From Polynucleobacter sp. AP-Reno-20A-A9 (GTDB taxonomy: Bacteria > Pseudomonadota > Gammaproteobacteria > Burkholderiales > Burkholderiaceae), in the NCBI RefSeq assembly GCF_018882085.1, contig NZ_JACVPB010000003.1:1-64000 (forward strand): a DNA stretch of 64,000 nt, read 5' to 3'. Both the position numbers and the translations under genes were made by a program. Shown piece by piece: positions 16,935 through 26,576 of the stretch (within the stretch, counting starts at the first letter, position 1; every line of letters starts with the position of its first letter). Under the pieces are notes generated by a model. The model was not told where the DNA came from. It did not search any database and worked only from the letters and a program-made list of their open reading frames with translations.

Positions 16935-17906
16935 CTACTTAGGCATGATTTCTTTAAGGGCGCGAACCAAACCTTGCCATTGTTGAGTAAAGATATTGTG
17001 TGAGACAGTTAAATTTCTTACGCCTGTAGGATAGACCTCTTTGGGGAAGATGGCCGTTCTAAACAGCATGTCCCACCATGGAAACAAAATACCAAAATTA
17101 CAGCCGCCTAGAACACCTGGCTTGCCCTTGGCCTCATGACCATACCCAACTGCATGGTGCATGCGATGAAACATTGGGGAGATCAATAGATATTTTGCAG
17201 GCCCCAAGTGAACTTTGATATTGGCATGCTGCCAGCTTTGAATAAATTGGCTGAGCGCAATCAACATAATGAATTGCCCTGGAGAAACACCAAATAAGAG
17301 CGCAAAGAAGGCCATAAAACTCGCGCGCATGATGTCATCAATAATGTGATTTCGGTTATCTGACCAAGCAGTCATGATGGTTTGACTGTGATGCAAAGCA
17401 TGTAGTTGCCACCACCAGTTAAAGGCATGTGAAGCGCGATGGTAAAGGTAATCAACGAAATCTAGCAGCACTAGATAAATCAAGAAGCTCACCACCGGAA
17501 CTGAGCTCACCCCCGGCCACCAGGACTCTACATTCAATCGACCAAAACGAAAGTCGTGCAGAATGGAATCGATTTCAAAGAAGAATCCCGATAGGGCAAT
17601 AAATATAAGTCCGTGAAATATTCCCAGGCGATGAAACAAGGTGTAGAACATATCCGCCCTGCTCGCTTTTGCAAAGCGTTCTTGCTTTTCTGCTGGAGCA
17701 AGTCTTTCCCAGGTCCTGAGTACAAAGACAATTAAGAAAATCTGAATGCAGCCAAACAAAAACCAATCGATGCCATCGAAGAGATCTTCAGCCCAAGACA
17801 TCAAATCAAACTGATACAGAATTGGGCCTACGATATTGGAAAACAGAAACTCCTGAACACTGGCGTAAGCGTCTGAAATAAAGGAGGTGATGGTATTGAA
17901 ATCCAT
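16935..17906 (-). CDS. Sterol desaturase/fatty acid hydroxylase family membrane protein
   Basis: This 323-residue protein belongs to the di-iron fatty acid hydroxylase superfamily. The histidine boxes are visible as YHRASH, then LHALHHS, and later HRMHHAVG. Four or so hydrophobic segments flank them. Members oxidise lipid alkyl chains using two metal ions held by eight histidines. The substrate cannot be inferred. It starts three bases after the polysaccharide deacetylase gene, so the two are surely co-transcribed. Confidence 0.85.
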   Translation of the reverse strand: MDFNTITSFISDAYASVQEFLFSNIVGPILYQFDLMSWAEDLFDGIDWFLFGCIQIFLIVFVLRTWERLAPAEKQERFAKASRADMFYTLFHRLGIFHGLIFIALSGFFFEIDSILHDFRFGRLNVESWWPGVSSVPVVSFLIYLVLLDFVDYLYHRASHAFNWWWQLHALHHSQTIMTAWSDNRNHIIDDIMRASFMAFFALLFGVSPGQFIMLIALSQFIQSWQHANIKVHLGPAKYLLISPMFHRMHHAVGYGHEAKGKPGVLGGCNFGILFPWWDMLFRTAIFPKEVYPTGVRNLTVSHNIFTQQWQGLVRALKEIMPK

Positions 17907-17909
17907 GTC

Positions 17910-18686
17910 TTATTTTGCTGGATTTGGGGAATTCTTGGGCAGGAGCCCAAAGCAGAAGCCACGCCCCTTGAGGTTGACGATGAGTTGCTCCAAAACCGCA
18001 GGTGCCCAAGGGTCTTTTCTAGACCAAATGCCTAAGTGGGCCATGGTAACGTCGCCATCCTTTAGATCTCTAGTGGCTTTATTCAAAAGAGCGTCATTGG
18101 GATGTTTGTCGGAATTCAACTCATCCCCCAAGAAACCAGCAGGTGCCCAGCCAATATGCTGATAACCACACATATCACCCATACGAATCAAAGTAGGTGA
18201 AGTTTTTCCGCCTGGTGCGCGCCATATTCTTTGAATTGGATGATCTGTGAGCTCCTGAAAGCGCTGATCTACCCTGCGAATTTCTTTACACATGGCTGCT
18301 TCGTTATAGAGAATCGTCATGCCTGCTTTTGGTCCAAATTGAGGTTTCTCAAACACCTCACCCTTTGGTCCATCTTTCACGAAATACGTATGGTCGTAAG
18401 TATGGCTACCAAAGTGATGACCTTCTTTAACGCGCTCTTGCCAATAGGCCTTCCAAGAATCACCTAAAGAAAAGTCGCCGCGGAAAGTTTTCTCGTTCGC
18501 CAAGAAAAAAGTGGCTTTCACGTTTTGTCGCTTCAGAATCTCCGCCACTTTTTCTGCTACAGACATATTGCCGGTATCAAAAGTTAAATAAACCTTCTTA
18601 CTGCATTCCGCTTGCGCAATAGCGCCCAATGAAAAACAGCCGAGCAAAAGCGCGGCTGCAATACGGATGATCAATTGATTATTCAT
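17910..18686 (-). CDS. Polysaccharide deacetylase (NodB-like), exported
   Basis: This NodB-fold protein has a signal peptide (MNNQLIIRIAAALLLGCFSL, ending AIAQA). The ATG at 18686 is preferred; an earlier ATG at 18731 would overlap the upstream gene. Motif 1 reads TFDTGN, so the catalytic-base Asp is kept but the second Asp, normally a metal ligand, is Thr. Motif 2 is intact (HTYDH) and motif 3 is RAPGG. A histidine in TMAHLGIW matches the last motif. The family removes N- or O-acetyl groups from glycans such as peptidoglycan. Activity with the altered metal site is uncertain. Confidence 0.8.
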   Translation of the reverse strand: MNNQLIIRIAAALLLGCFSLGAIAQAECSKKVYLTFDTGNMSVAEKVAEILKRQNVKATFFLANEKTFRGDFSLGDSWKAYWQERVKEGHHFGSHTYDHTYFVKDGPKGEVFEKPQFGPKAGMTILYNEAAMCKEIRRVDQRFQELTDHPIQRIWRAPGGKTSPTLIRMGDMCGYQHIGWAPAGFLGDELNSDKHPNDALLNKATRDLKDGDVTMAHLGIWSRKDPWAPAVLEQLIVNLKGRGFCFGLLPKNSPNPAK

Positions 18687-18693
18687 CGCTTGC

Positions 18694-19740
18694 TTATTCC
18701 CATCCAGCCCTTGGAGTAAAGAACACGCCATGTGGAGACTTACCTACTGGAATCACGGCAACTAACTTCATAGATGGAATATCAATCACGCCCACCTTCT
18801 TAGAGAATCGAAAAGTAACCCACAGAGTTTTGCCATCAGGAGTGATTTCCATATCGTCTGGACCTGCTGGTAGGCCTGTGATATCACCAACCTTCTCTAA
18901 GGTTTGCATATTGATCAAGCTAATTGTGGAGGCAATACGGTTGCTGACGAAGACATGCTTCTTATCGCCTAAGGGGCGGAAGTTATGAGCACCCTTCCCG
19001 GTTGGAATGCGTTTTACTTCTTTGCGATTCTTCCAGTCGATGACCTGAACATAATCTTCGCCTGTGATACCTACCAACAAATACTGGTCGCCAGGAGTCA
19101 TCCATAAACCAGCAGGCACTTTTCCTGTAGGCATAGTCCACAATACGTTTTGGGTATCAAGGTCAATTGCCGAGAGCTCATTAGAATCTTGCAAGGTAAT
19201 AAAAGCAATCTTGCTATCAGCAGTGAAAGCAATATGACTTGGTGTCTTTGCTAACTTCACCGTCTTAGCCAATTTAAGATCGGCACCATTAGCAGCATAA
19301 ATATCTACACGGTCCAAACGGTTGCCGTTTGCTACGAACCATTTGTGGTTTGGTGAGTAACCAATTTGATAAGGGTCAATGATGTTCGGAATTTTGCCGT
19401 TCAACTCACCAGTAGTTGGGTTCATCAATACAACATCATTGCCAGCTGCGTTTGCAATGAGTAATGTTTTTTGATCAGGGGTAATCATCAAGTGATGAGG
19501 CTCTTTGCCAACTGGAATCGTTTTCACCACCTCACGGGTACTCATATCAATCAAGCTGACTGAGGCTGCACCTGAGTTGAGAATCACTGCCAGCTTTGGT
19601 TGATTTGCAGAGTTTGCCGATGTTGCTGCTGTTGCAACATTAGCGGCTTGCGCAAAGGCGTTTTGATTAGCCAACAGAAGTGCAAATAATGCAGAGGTCG
19701 CAATTGTGCAAAAACCTCTATTCTTGATAAATGTATACAT
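18694..19740 (-). CDS. Exported YncE-like beta-propeller (YVTN repeats)
   Basis: This 348-residue protein has a signal peptide ending NAFAQA and then roughly seven 40-residue blades of the YVTN/YncE type. Blade starts include KLAVILNSGAASVSLIDMST, KTLLIANAAGNDVVLMN and HVFVSNRIASTISLINMQT. The fold is a seven-bladed propeller; members bind ligands or DNA or serve as scaffolds, and the role here is not known. It is the first gene of a tight operon with the deacetylase (seven-base gap) and the fatty acid hydroxylase, suggesting an envelope function. Confidence 0.82.
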   Translation of the reverse strand: MYTFIKNRGFCTIATSALFALLLANQNAFAQAANVATAATSANSANQPKLAVILNSGAASVSLIDMSTREVVKTIPVGKEPHHLMITPDQKTLLIANAAGNDVVLMNPTTGELNGKIPNIIDPYQIGYSPNHKWFVANGNRLDRVDIYAANGADLKLAKTVKLAKTPSHIAFTADSKIAFITLQDSNELSAIDLDTQNVLWTMPTGKVPAGLWMTPGDQYLLVGITGEDYVQVIDWKNRKEVKRIPTGKGAHNFRPLGDKKHVFVSNRIASTISLINMQTLEKVGDITGLPAGPDDMEITPDGKTLWVTFRFSKKVGVIDIPSMKLVAVIPVGKSPHGVFFTPRAGWE

Positions 19741-19811
19741 ACCTCTATTGTAAGCATTCAGAGGGGGTAAATTGACCTCTACAGCTCAATGGATATGCTT
19801 AGGTTTTTGAC

Positions 19812-22800
19812 TTAGCGCAAGCTCGCCAATACCTTTTCAAGGCGCTTTAAGGACATCGGGGTCGGGGTTTTGAGCTCCTGGGCATATAAAGCCACCCTCA
19901 ACTCTTCTAGCTGCCACCGGAAATCCGTTAAAGCCTGATCCTCAGACATTGCGTACGATGTGGCACCCTTGTTACCTTGCATCAACTTTTGCCATGGGCG
20001 AGCTACAGATTCCCAATCCTTTTGACATTGCGCATCACGGCTTGGGTTGGAGCGCAATTTATCGATTCGCATGGCAATAGCCTTCAGATATCGCGGCAGA
20101 TGAACTAGTTGTGCATACGGTATTTCAGCGACAAACTTTGGAAAAATCAAACCTTGCATTTGGGTTTGAATATCAGCATAAGCAGTTGGTGAAGCGGCTT
20201 TGGCACTGGCTACTTTTTTCTGCAGATCTGCATGGGCCTGTAATGCATTTAATGCGTGACGTGAAATCTCTTGCGCAATCAGCGCTAACCGTGGCTTACC
20301 TGTCTGGAGTCGCTCTGCAAATTGCTCTGCATTGACTGGGAGAGGCTCACTCATACATGCACGTTCAAGAGCAAGATTGAGTATCTGATCAATTAAGCCA
20401 TCAACGGATCCCACATTAATAAATAACAATCCCAGCTCACGAATGCCAGGCAACTGCTTTTGTAAAGCTTTGAGTGTGTCTTTATTGCTCAGAGCAAATA
20501 AGCGACGCAATCCAAGGACATGCTGCTTACGAGCCTCCTCCAAATCATCGAACACTTCAAGATCACAGAAATCAATACGATCGACTAATGCAGGGTAGCC
20601 AAATAGTGTTTTATTACCCTTTTGAATCTCTAAAGTTTCAGGCAGCTCACCAAACTCCCAGGAGCGGTAACCGCCCTGCTCGACTTTGCGTGTGGCATCA
20701 GCGGTCTTTACGCTCCCATTGATATTGGATTTACCTACTGGCGGCTCAACTCCTAGCTCTACCTGGGCAGTTTCCTGAGCAATCGCTTGGAAGGCACTGC
20801 GGGCAGTTTGCCCATACTCTGAACGTAAACGCGCTAAGTTGCGCTCCACCTCCAACTGGCGCCCATGCTCATCAATCAAACGGAAGTTCATGGATGAATG
20901 TAAAGGTAGTGACTCAGGCCTGAAGTCAGCGCGCTTAATCTCAAGACCACGCTCTTTACGGATATCGTTAATCAGACTATCCAAGAAATCACCTGTGCCA
21001 AATTGTTTTTTTTCCAGCTTGCGCTCGAGGAAAGATTTGGCGTAATCCGGTAGTGGTACACAATGGCGCCTCAATTTCTGCGGCAATGATTTGAGAAGCA
21101 GAAGTACTTTCTCTTCACACATGCCAGGCACCAACCACTCGCAACGGCGTCCGTCGACTTGATTGAGTTGGGTCAATGGAACAACGAGGGTCACGCCATC
21201 TTTTGGGCTGCCCGGCTCGAAGTGGTAAGTAAGGCTTAGTTGCGCGCCGCCGACCAACATGGTCTTTGGATAGCGATCGACTGTAATACCAGCCGCCTCA
21301 TGGCGCATAAGATCTGCTTTTTCCAAGCGAAGCTGAGCATCTCGCTCATTTCCTTGATTTTTATCTTCTCCACCTTTTTTTGTCAGCCATGCTTTAAAAC
21401 TTTCTCGACTACACACCCCTTTAGGAATGCGGGAGTCATAAAAGGCGAATAGCAATTCGTCATCCACCAATACATCAGGACGACGTGAGCGATGCTCTAG
21501 CGCTTCAATTTCTTTAATGAGGCGACGGTTATGCCAGAAGAATCCAAACAGATTGGGGTATTTTTTCTTGGCATCGGTTTCGGTTTCACGCTGTAATGCT
21601 AGCGTATCCATGCGCCCAAACATCTCCTCCTGAACCAATGCCTGACGAATAAATAACTCTCGTGCTTCATCCGGATTGTGAGGTTCGTAACGAACACGGC
21701 GGCCATGGTAGATGGGCAATCCATAAAGAGTTCCACGCTCAAATGCCATCACTTCACCTTGGCGGTTATCCCAGAATGGGTCACTCAAAGACTTAATCAG
21801 ACGATGTGCCGCTACACGCTCAACCCATTGCGGCTCAATCTTTGCAATCGTTCTGGCATACATGCGATTGGTTTCTTGTAACTCTCCAGCCAGAATCCAA
21901 GCGCCCGCCTTCTTGCCAATCGTAGAGCCAGGCCAAATAAACGGACGAATACCGCGCGCCCCAACATAACTACCGGTTTTACTATTGCGGTCTTGGGGTT
22001 TTTCATCCTCTTCTTTTTTGGCTACATAACCGAGCAGCCCTGTCAGCAAAGAAAGATGGACTTTCTCATAGGTTGCAGCTAAACCATTTTCTTTCCAACC
22101 CTTCTCACCAAGCATAGTGTGTAACTGACCATGCACATCGCGCCACTCACGCAAGCGGCGCGGCGATAGAAATTTACTCTTACATAAATTCTCTAACTGG
22201 CGATTGCTGTGCTTATGTTGCAAAGCATCTTGGTACCAATTCCACAACTTTACGAAACTCAAAAACTCTGATCGCTCGTCGGCAAACTGCAAGTGGGCTT
22301 GATCTGCTGCAGCAGCTTGATCCATAGGTCGATCACGTGGGTCTTGGGTCGCTAGTGCAGAAGCAATAATGGTGACTTCTTTTAATGCGTTGTGCTCTTT
22401 GGCAGCTAAAAGCATTCTGCCAATGCGTGGATCTAGCGGTAAGTCTGCTAATTGCTTGCCTGTAGCAGTGAGCTTGAAGCTGTTATTTATGTCCTTACCA
22501 TCCGTTGGATCTGATTCATCAAACTCAATCGCACCCAATTCATCCAAAAGCTGCACGCCATCGGCAATCGCTCTACCTAGTGGCTTATCAATAAATGGAA
22601 AGTGCTGAATCTTGGGCAAGCGCAATGAACTCATGCGCAATAGCACTGCAGCTAAGGAGCTGCGGAGTATTTCTGGGTCGGTAAATTTAGGGCGGCCTTG
22701 ATAGTCTTGCTCGCTATACAAGCGAACACAGATGCCATCAGAGACACGCCCGCAACGACCTGCCCTTTGATTGGCTGCCGCCTGGGAGATTGGCTCAATC

Positions 22801-23885
22801 TGGAGTTGCTCTACTTTATTGCGGTAGGAGTAACGCTTCACTCTCGCCAAACCACTATCGATAACGTAACGAATGTTCGGGACAGTTAATGAAGTTTCGG
22901 CAACGTTGGTTGTCAGAATGATTCTGCGGCCGTTGCCCGGGCTAAATACCCTCTCCTGCTCAGCAACCGACTGGCGCGCAAACAGACTCAGAATCTCCGG
23001 ATGAAAGCGTTGCTGCAAGACATGATCTTTACGTAAGGCCTCAGCACAATCGCGTATCTCACGCTCGCCTGGCAAGAACACCAATGCATCTCCAGCACCC
23101 GCTGCGCCTTCACGCCATAGACTCGCAATCTCTTCGGTCACTGCATCCGGAATTTCCTTTGCAGTCTTGGATTCTTTTTTGCCATCTGGCTTTACATCTG
23201 GCTCGAGCGGCGCATAACGCTGCTCCACCGGAAAGAGTCGACCGCTGACTTCAATGACTGGCGCTACTTTGCCATTCATTGCAAAGTGCTCAGCAAAACG
23301 CTGAGCATCGATGGTCGCTGAAGTGATGATCAGTTTGAGATCAGGTCGCTTAGGCAGTAATTGGCGCAAGTACCCCAATAAGAAATCAATATTCAGACTG
23401 CGCTCGTGCGCTTCATCAATGATGAGCGTGTCATAAGCGCGAAGCTGAGGATCACGCTGGGTCTCGGCGAGCAGGATGCCATCTGTCATCAACTTGATAG
23501 AAGCGGTATTGCTAGTCTTATCAGCAAAGCGCACTTGATAACCAACATCTTGACCAATAGGTGAGCCTAGCTCTTGGGCAATTCTCTTGGCAGTGGCAGT
23601 TGCTGCGATTCGACGAGGTTGGGTGTGGCCGATCAGCTTTCCGCCATTGATCGTGCCTCGCCCCAGATCCAAGCAGATCTTCGGAAGCTGAGTAGTCTTG
23701 CCTGAGCCCGTCTCACCGCAAACAATCACCACCTGGTGGCCCTGCAGGGCATCTTTGATCAGCTGACGCTGACCAGAGACCGGCAATTCCTCCGGAAAGC
23801 GAATTTCTAGCTTGCGTGAGGTGTTGGAAGCAGGCACAGGCTTGGGCATTGCTTTGGGTTTTTGTTGGTTTATAGGCTCTTGCAC
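19812..23885 (-). CDS. hrpA: ATP-dependent RNA helicase HrpA
   Basis: This 1357-residue DEAH-box helicase has Walker A GETGSGKTT (57-65), DEAH (157-160), the helicase motif SATID, and the QRAGRCGR motif VI. The long C-terminal region matches the HrpA family, including a DUF3418-type tail. HrpA acts on stalled ribosomes and mRNA processing in E. coli. The start is probably GTG at 23885; an ATG at 23849 is possible. It diverges from argA with only 17 bases between start codons, so their promoters must overlap each other or the coding sequence. Confidence 0.95.
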   Translation of the reverse strand: MQEPINQQKPKAMPKPVPASNTSRKLEIRFPEELPVSGQRQLIKDALQGHQVVIVCGETGSGKTTQLPKICLDLGRGTINGGKLIGHTQPRRIAATATAKRIAQELGSPIGQDVGYQVRFADKTSNTASIKLMTDGILLAETQRDPQLRAYDTLIIDEAHERSLNIDFLLGYLRQLLPKRPDLKLIITSATIDAQRFAEHFAMNGKVAPVIEVSGRLFPVEQRYAPLEPDVKPDGKKESKTAKEIPDAVTEEIASLWREGAAGAGDALVFLPGEREIRDCAEALRKDHVLQQRFHPEILSLFARQSVAEQERVFSPGNGRRIILTTNVAETSLTVPNIRYVIDSGLARVKRYSYRNKVEQLQIEPISQAAANQRAGRCGRVSDGICVRLYSEQDYQGRPKFTDPEILRSSLAAVLLRMSSLRLPKIQHFPFIDKPLGRAIADGVQLLDELGAIEFDESDPTDGKDINNSFKLTATGKQLADLPLDPRIGRMLLAAKEHNALKEVTIIASALATQDPRDRPMDQAAAADQAHLQFADERSEFLSFVKLWNWYQDALQHKHSNRQLENLCKSKFLSPRRLREWRDVHGQLHTMLGEKGWKENGLAATYEKVHLSLLTGLLGYVAKKEEDEKPQDRNSKTGSYVGARGIRPFIWPGSTIGKKAGAWILAGELQETNRMYARTIAKIEPQWVERVAAHRLIKSLSDPFWDNRQGEVMAFERGTLYGLPIYHGRRVRYEPHNPDEARELFIRQALVQEEMFGRMDTLALQRETETDAKKKYPNLFGFFWHNRRLIKEIEALEHRSRRPDVLVDDELLFAFYDSRIPKGVCSRESFKAWLTKKGGEDKNQGNERDAQLRLEKADLMRHEAAGITVDRYPKTMLVGGAQLSLTYHFEPGSPKDGVTLVVPLTQLNQVDGRRCEWLVPGMCEEKVLLLLKSLPQKLRRHCVPLPDYAKSFLERKLEKKQFGTGDFLDSLINDIRKERGLEIKRADFRPESLPLHSSMNFRLIDEHGRQLEVERNLARLRSEYGQTARSAFQAIAQETAQVELGVEPPVGKSNINGSVKTADATRKVEQGGYRSWEFGELPETLEIQKGNKTLFGYPALVDRIDFCDLEVFDDLEEARKQHVLGLRRLFALSNKDTLKALQKQLPGIRELGLLFINVGSVDGLIDQILNLALERACMSEPLPVNAEQFAERLQTGKPRLALIAQEISRHALNALQAHADLQKKVASAKAASPTAYADIQTQMQGLIFPKFVAEIPYAQLVHLPRYLKAIAMRIDKLRSNPSRDAQCQKDWESVARPWQKLMQGNKGATSYAMSEDQALTDFRWQLEELRVALYAQELKTPTPMSLKRLEKVLASLR

Positions 23886-23893
23886 CCTATAAT
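23865..23893 (+). promoter_or_regulatory. sigma70 promoter of argA, giving a near-leaderless mRNA
   Basis: A perfect TATAAT lies at 23888-23893, with TTGGTT 17 bases upstream (23865-23870). Transcription would begin about 23900-23903, at or next to the ATG of argA at 23903. No Shine-Dalgarno sequence precedes that ATG. The site lies in the first codons of the divergent hrpA. Confidence 0.6.
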
Positions 23894-23902
23894 TTTCTCA
23901 CT

Positions 23903-25267
23903 ATGCCAACAAATGCACCGAACCAGGCCTTAATGGCCGAAGAAACGACCTCCAACTTCCCTTTCGTAGGGTGGTTGCGCGATGTTGCGCCCTACATTCA
24001 CAGCTTCCGCGAGAAGACCTTTGTTATCGCTTTTGCCGGCGAACTTGCCCAAGAAATCGGTCTTGAGAACCTGATTGAAGATATCGCCATGTTGCATGCC
24101 ATGGGCATGCGCATTGTGCTGGTTCACGGTATCCGCCCCCAGATTGAAGAGCAGCTCATGCTGCGTAATATTAAGAGCAAGTTTGGTAAGAGCGCCCTGC
24201 ATAGCTATCGGATTACTGACGCCGCTGCACTCGAGTGCGTTAAAGAAGCCGCCGGTGAATTGCGTCTCGACATTGAGGCTGCGTTTAGTCGTGGACTTCC
24301 AAATACTCCAATGGCGGGCTCACGTATTTCCGTTATCTCTGGCAACTTTATTACTGCGATGCCTGTGGGCGTCGTGGAAGGCACAGACTACATTCACACC
24401 GGCTTGGTACGTAAAGTGGATTCTGGTTCGATTAGACAATCTCTAGACAGCAACAAAATTGTTCTACTCTCTCCACTAGGCTTCTCTCCAACAGGTCAAG
24501 CATTTAATCTGGCCTATGAAGATGTAGCAGCTTCTACTGCTGCTGCATTAAAGGCAGACAAGCTGATTTTCTTGAGCCCATACGCTGGCTTAAAAGATGC
24601 TGAGGGTGACTTTATTACCGAGATGTCTATGCCGCAGCTCCAGGAATACATTGGCCAGCATAAGGATATGGATCTTGGCATGAAGAGCCTGCTCAATACT
24701 TCTGGCAGAGCTATCCGTGCAGGTGTTAGCCGCGTTCACTTCCTGCCCTGCAATCAAGATGGCGCACTTTTGGAAGAACTCTTTACCCATGATGGTATTG
24801 GCATGATGCTTGCCTCATCCGATATCGAGAACTTGCGTGAAGCCAATCAAGATGACGTTGGCGGCATCTTGCAATTGACTATGCCTCTGGAAGATGAAGG
24901 TATCTTGGCAGCTCGTGGTCAAGACGTGATCGAGCGTGATATTCAACGCTTCTCAGTAATTGAGCATGACCGCGTACTCTTCGGTTGCGCTGCCCTCTTC
25001 CCATTCCCAAATGGTGTTGGTGAATTAGCCTGTCTTGCCGTTGATCCAGATGTTCAAGGTTCGGGTGACGGCGAGCGTCTTCTCAAGCGGGTTGAAATGC
25101 GCGCCAAGCAAGAAGGCATCAAAAAATTATTTGTTCTCACCACCAGAACGGAGCATTGGTTCTTGAAACGTGGCTTCAAACGGGCATCAGTAGATGACTT
25201 GCCCGAAGAAAGAAAACAAATTTATAACTGGGATCGCAAGTCCATGGTTTTAACTAAAGATCTATAA
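23903..25267 (+). CDS. argA: N-acetylglutamate synthase
   Basis: This 454-residue protein makes N-acetylglutamate from glutamate and acetyl-CoA, the first step of arginine synthesis. The amino acid kinase-like domain occupies about 30-290 ([14 protein letters not shown]), and the GNAT acetyltransferase domain the C-terminal 150 residues ([20 protein letters not shown] is the acetyl-CoA loop region). The two-domain layout is that of classical ArgA. It is the first plus-strand gene of a pair with yggX, 41 bases away. Confidence 0.93.
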   Translation: MPTNAPNQALMAEETTSNFPFVGWLRDVAPYIHSFREKTFVIAFAGELAQEIGLENLIEDIAMLHAMGMRIVLVHGIRPQIEEQLMLRNIKSKFGKSALHSYRITDAAALECVKEAAGELRLDIEAAFSRGLPNTPMAGSRISVISGNFITAMPVGVVEGTDYIHTGLVRKVDSGSIRQSLDSNKIVLLSPLGFSPTGQAFNLAYEDVAASTAAALKADKLIFLSPYAGLKDAEGDFITEMSMPQLQEYIGQHKDMDLGMKSLLNTSGRAIRAGVSRVHFLPCNQDGALLEELFTHDGIGMMLASSDIENLREANQDDVGGILQLTMPLEDEGILAARGQDVIERDIQRFSVIEHDRVLFGCAALFPFPNGVGELACLAVDPDVQGSGDGERLLKRVEMRAKQEGIKKLFVLTTRTEHWFLKRGFKRASVDDLPEERKQIYNWDRKSMVLTKDL

Positions 25268-25308
25268 GAAATCTAAGCAACTACAGAATTACTAGAAAGG
25301 CATTACAG

Positions 25309-25581
25309 ATGGCACGCATGGTTCAATGCATCAAACTCAACAAAGAGGCTGAAGGAATGGATTTCGCCCCGCTTCCAGGCGATCTTGGCAAAAAGATTTG
25401 GAATCAAGTTTCCAAAGAAGCCTGGGCTGCCTGGTTAAAGCAACAAACGATGCTCATTAATGAAAACCGACTCAATATGGCTGACCCACGTGCACGCCAA
25501 TACCTTTTAAAGCAGGTTGAGAAGTACTTCTTTGAGGGCGGCGCTGATATGGCACAAGGTTACGTGCCACCAGCAGAGTAA
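25309..25581 (+). CDS. yggX: Fe(2+)-trafficking protein YggX
   Basis: This 90-residue protein matches the small YggX family, which helps protect iron-sulfur clusters from oxidative damage. The conserved cysteine is in [13 protein letters not shown] (Cys7), followed by the typical [10 protein letters not shown] and [19 protein letters not shown] segments. It follows argA. GAAAGGC upstream serves as a ribosome site. Confidence 0.95.
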   Translation: MARMVQCIKLNKEAEGMDFAPLPGDLGKKIWNQVSKEAWAAWLKQQTMLINENRLNMADPRARQYLLKQVEKYFFEGGADMAQGYVPPAE

Positions 25582-25619
25582 ATATTCATTAGCTTTTAAT
25601 TAATTATTGATTTGGGGTG

Positions 25620-25647
25620 TTGACACCGCCAAAGATAAGCGTAGGAT
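25620..25647 (+). promoter_or_regulatory. sigma70 promoter of the intergenic RNA gene
   Basis: A perfect TTGACA (25620-25625) is followed after 16 bases by TAGGAT (25642-25647). Transcription should start near 25654. It lies 38 bases after the yggX stop. Confidence 0.7.
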
Positions 25648-25653
25648 GAAGTC

Positions 25654-25812
25654 GTGGTGAGGCAGTTTTGGTGCCCCGCTACATTGGCGAAAGCCACTCT
25701 AAATAAGTACATCTATGTACTTATAGGCTAAGGAACTAAATACCTTCCGAAAGCCTGTGCCATGCATACCATGGCAAACAAACCCGATGGGCATACCCCG
25801 TCGGGTTTTTTA
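25654..25812 (+). ncRNA. Structured small RNA, unassigned family
   Basis: A roughly 158-nt transcript is predicted from its own promoter to its own terminator, with no open reading frame of note. Five hairpins are visible: UGGC-GAAA-GCCA at 25685-25696; a 9-10 bp stem at 25703-25724 with a small loop; AGGCU/AGCCU at 25725-25756 enclosing AAGG/CCUU; GCCAUG/CAUGGC at 25759-25775; and the terminator. The 5' part (GGUGAGGCAG...) can also pair with the UGCC...ACC near 25759-25770. It does not match the cores of RNase P, tmRNA, SRP or the common riboswitches as far as I can tell. 6S RNA or a lineage-specific sRNA is possible. Confidence 0.65.
25781..25812 (+). terminator. Rho-independent terminator of the RNA gene
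   Basis: The stem AACCCGA/TCGGGTT with an inner GGG/CCC around CATA is followed by TTTTTT. It is on the strand of the RNA gene and may also stop rpiA transcription from the other side. Confidence 0.85.
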
Positions 25813-25837
25813 ATACCTAAATAATCTCAAGCTGTAA

Positions 25838-26548
25838 TTAGAGAGCTATGCGTTCCACACCAGCAGCATTGCTGACCAGCAGAATATTGGCTTTTTCTTT
25901 GGCAAATAAGCCAACGGTAATCACTCCAGCGATTTGATTGATTTGCGCTTCCATCTTCAGTGGGTCAGCTATCTTAAGGCCCGCCACATCTAAGATCCAA
26001 CCGCCGTTATCCGTCACGAATGGCTCGCTTGGTGTTTGATTCAGATCGGCGCGGGTGTTTTTCGCTAAGCGCAAAGTCACCTTGCCGCCAAACTTCTCCA
26101 GCTCTCTGCTGACAACGCCTTGAGCAAGCGGAATGATTTCCACCGGCAATGCAAAGTTACCTAGAACTGGCACTTGCTTAGACGAATCGCAGATACAAAT
26201 AAATTGTTTGGCCATCGAGGCAATAATTTTTTCTCGAGTGAGCGCCCCGCCGCCACCTTTAATCATATGTCCAGATGGATCGATTTCATCAGCGCCATCA
26301 ACGTAGGCCGGTAGGCCTTGCACATCATTGGGATCTAAAACCTGAAAGCCATGTTTGAGTAGGCGCTCAGTAGTAGCATTAGAGCTCGATACCGTGCCAG
26401 CAAAATGATCCTTATGAGGAGCTAGCGCATCAATGAAGCAATTTGCAGTTGAGCCTGTGCCAACACCCAAAATCTGCCCAGCAGGAAGCTTAAGCACTTC
26501 GTCTCTAGCCGCTTCACCCACCATTTGCTTTAATTGATTTTGATTCAT
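25838..26548 (-). CDS. rpiA: Ribose-5-phosphate isomerase A
   Basis: This 236-residue enzyme interconverts ribulose-5-phosphate and ribose-5-phosphate in the pentose phosphate pathway. Family motifs are GVGTGSTANCFIDAL (phosphate loop), SSSNATTERL, YVDGADEID with catalytic acids, and KGGGGALTREK with the catalytic lysine region. It diverges from tal, which works in the same pathway, with about 100 bases between them. Confidence 0.96.
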   Translation of the reverse strand: MNQNQLKQMVGEAARDEVLKLPAGQILGVGTGSTANCFIDALAPHKDHFAGTVSSSNATTERLLKHGFQVLDPNDVQGLPAYVDGADEIDPSGHMIKGGGGALTREKIIASMAKQFICICDSSKQVPVLGNFALPVEIIPLAQGVVSRELEKFGGKVTLRLAKNTRADLNQTPSEPFVTDNGGWILDVAGLKIADPLKMEAQINQIAGVITVGLFAKEKANILLVSNAAGVERIAL

Positions 26549-26576
26549 ATGCCTACTGAATACCTTTATGACTTAA

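Noticed and set aside
25654..25812. Cobalamin riboswitch
   Set aside because: Short stretches (GCCCCGCUAC, AGCCACU) recall its core, but the full motif order is missing, the RNA ends in its own terminator and the downstream gene is on the opposite strand.
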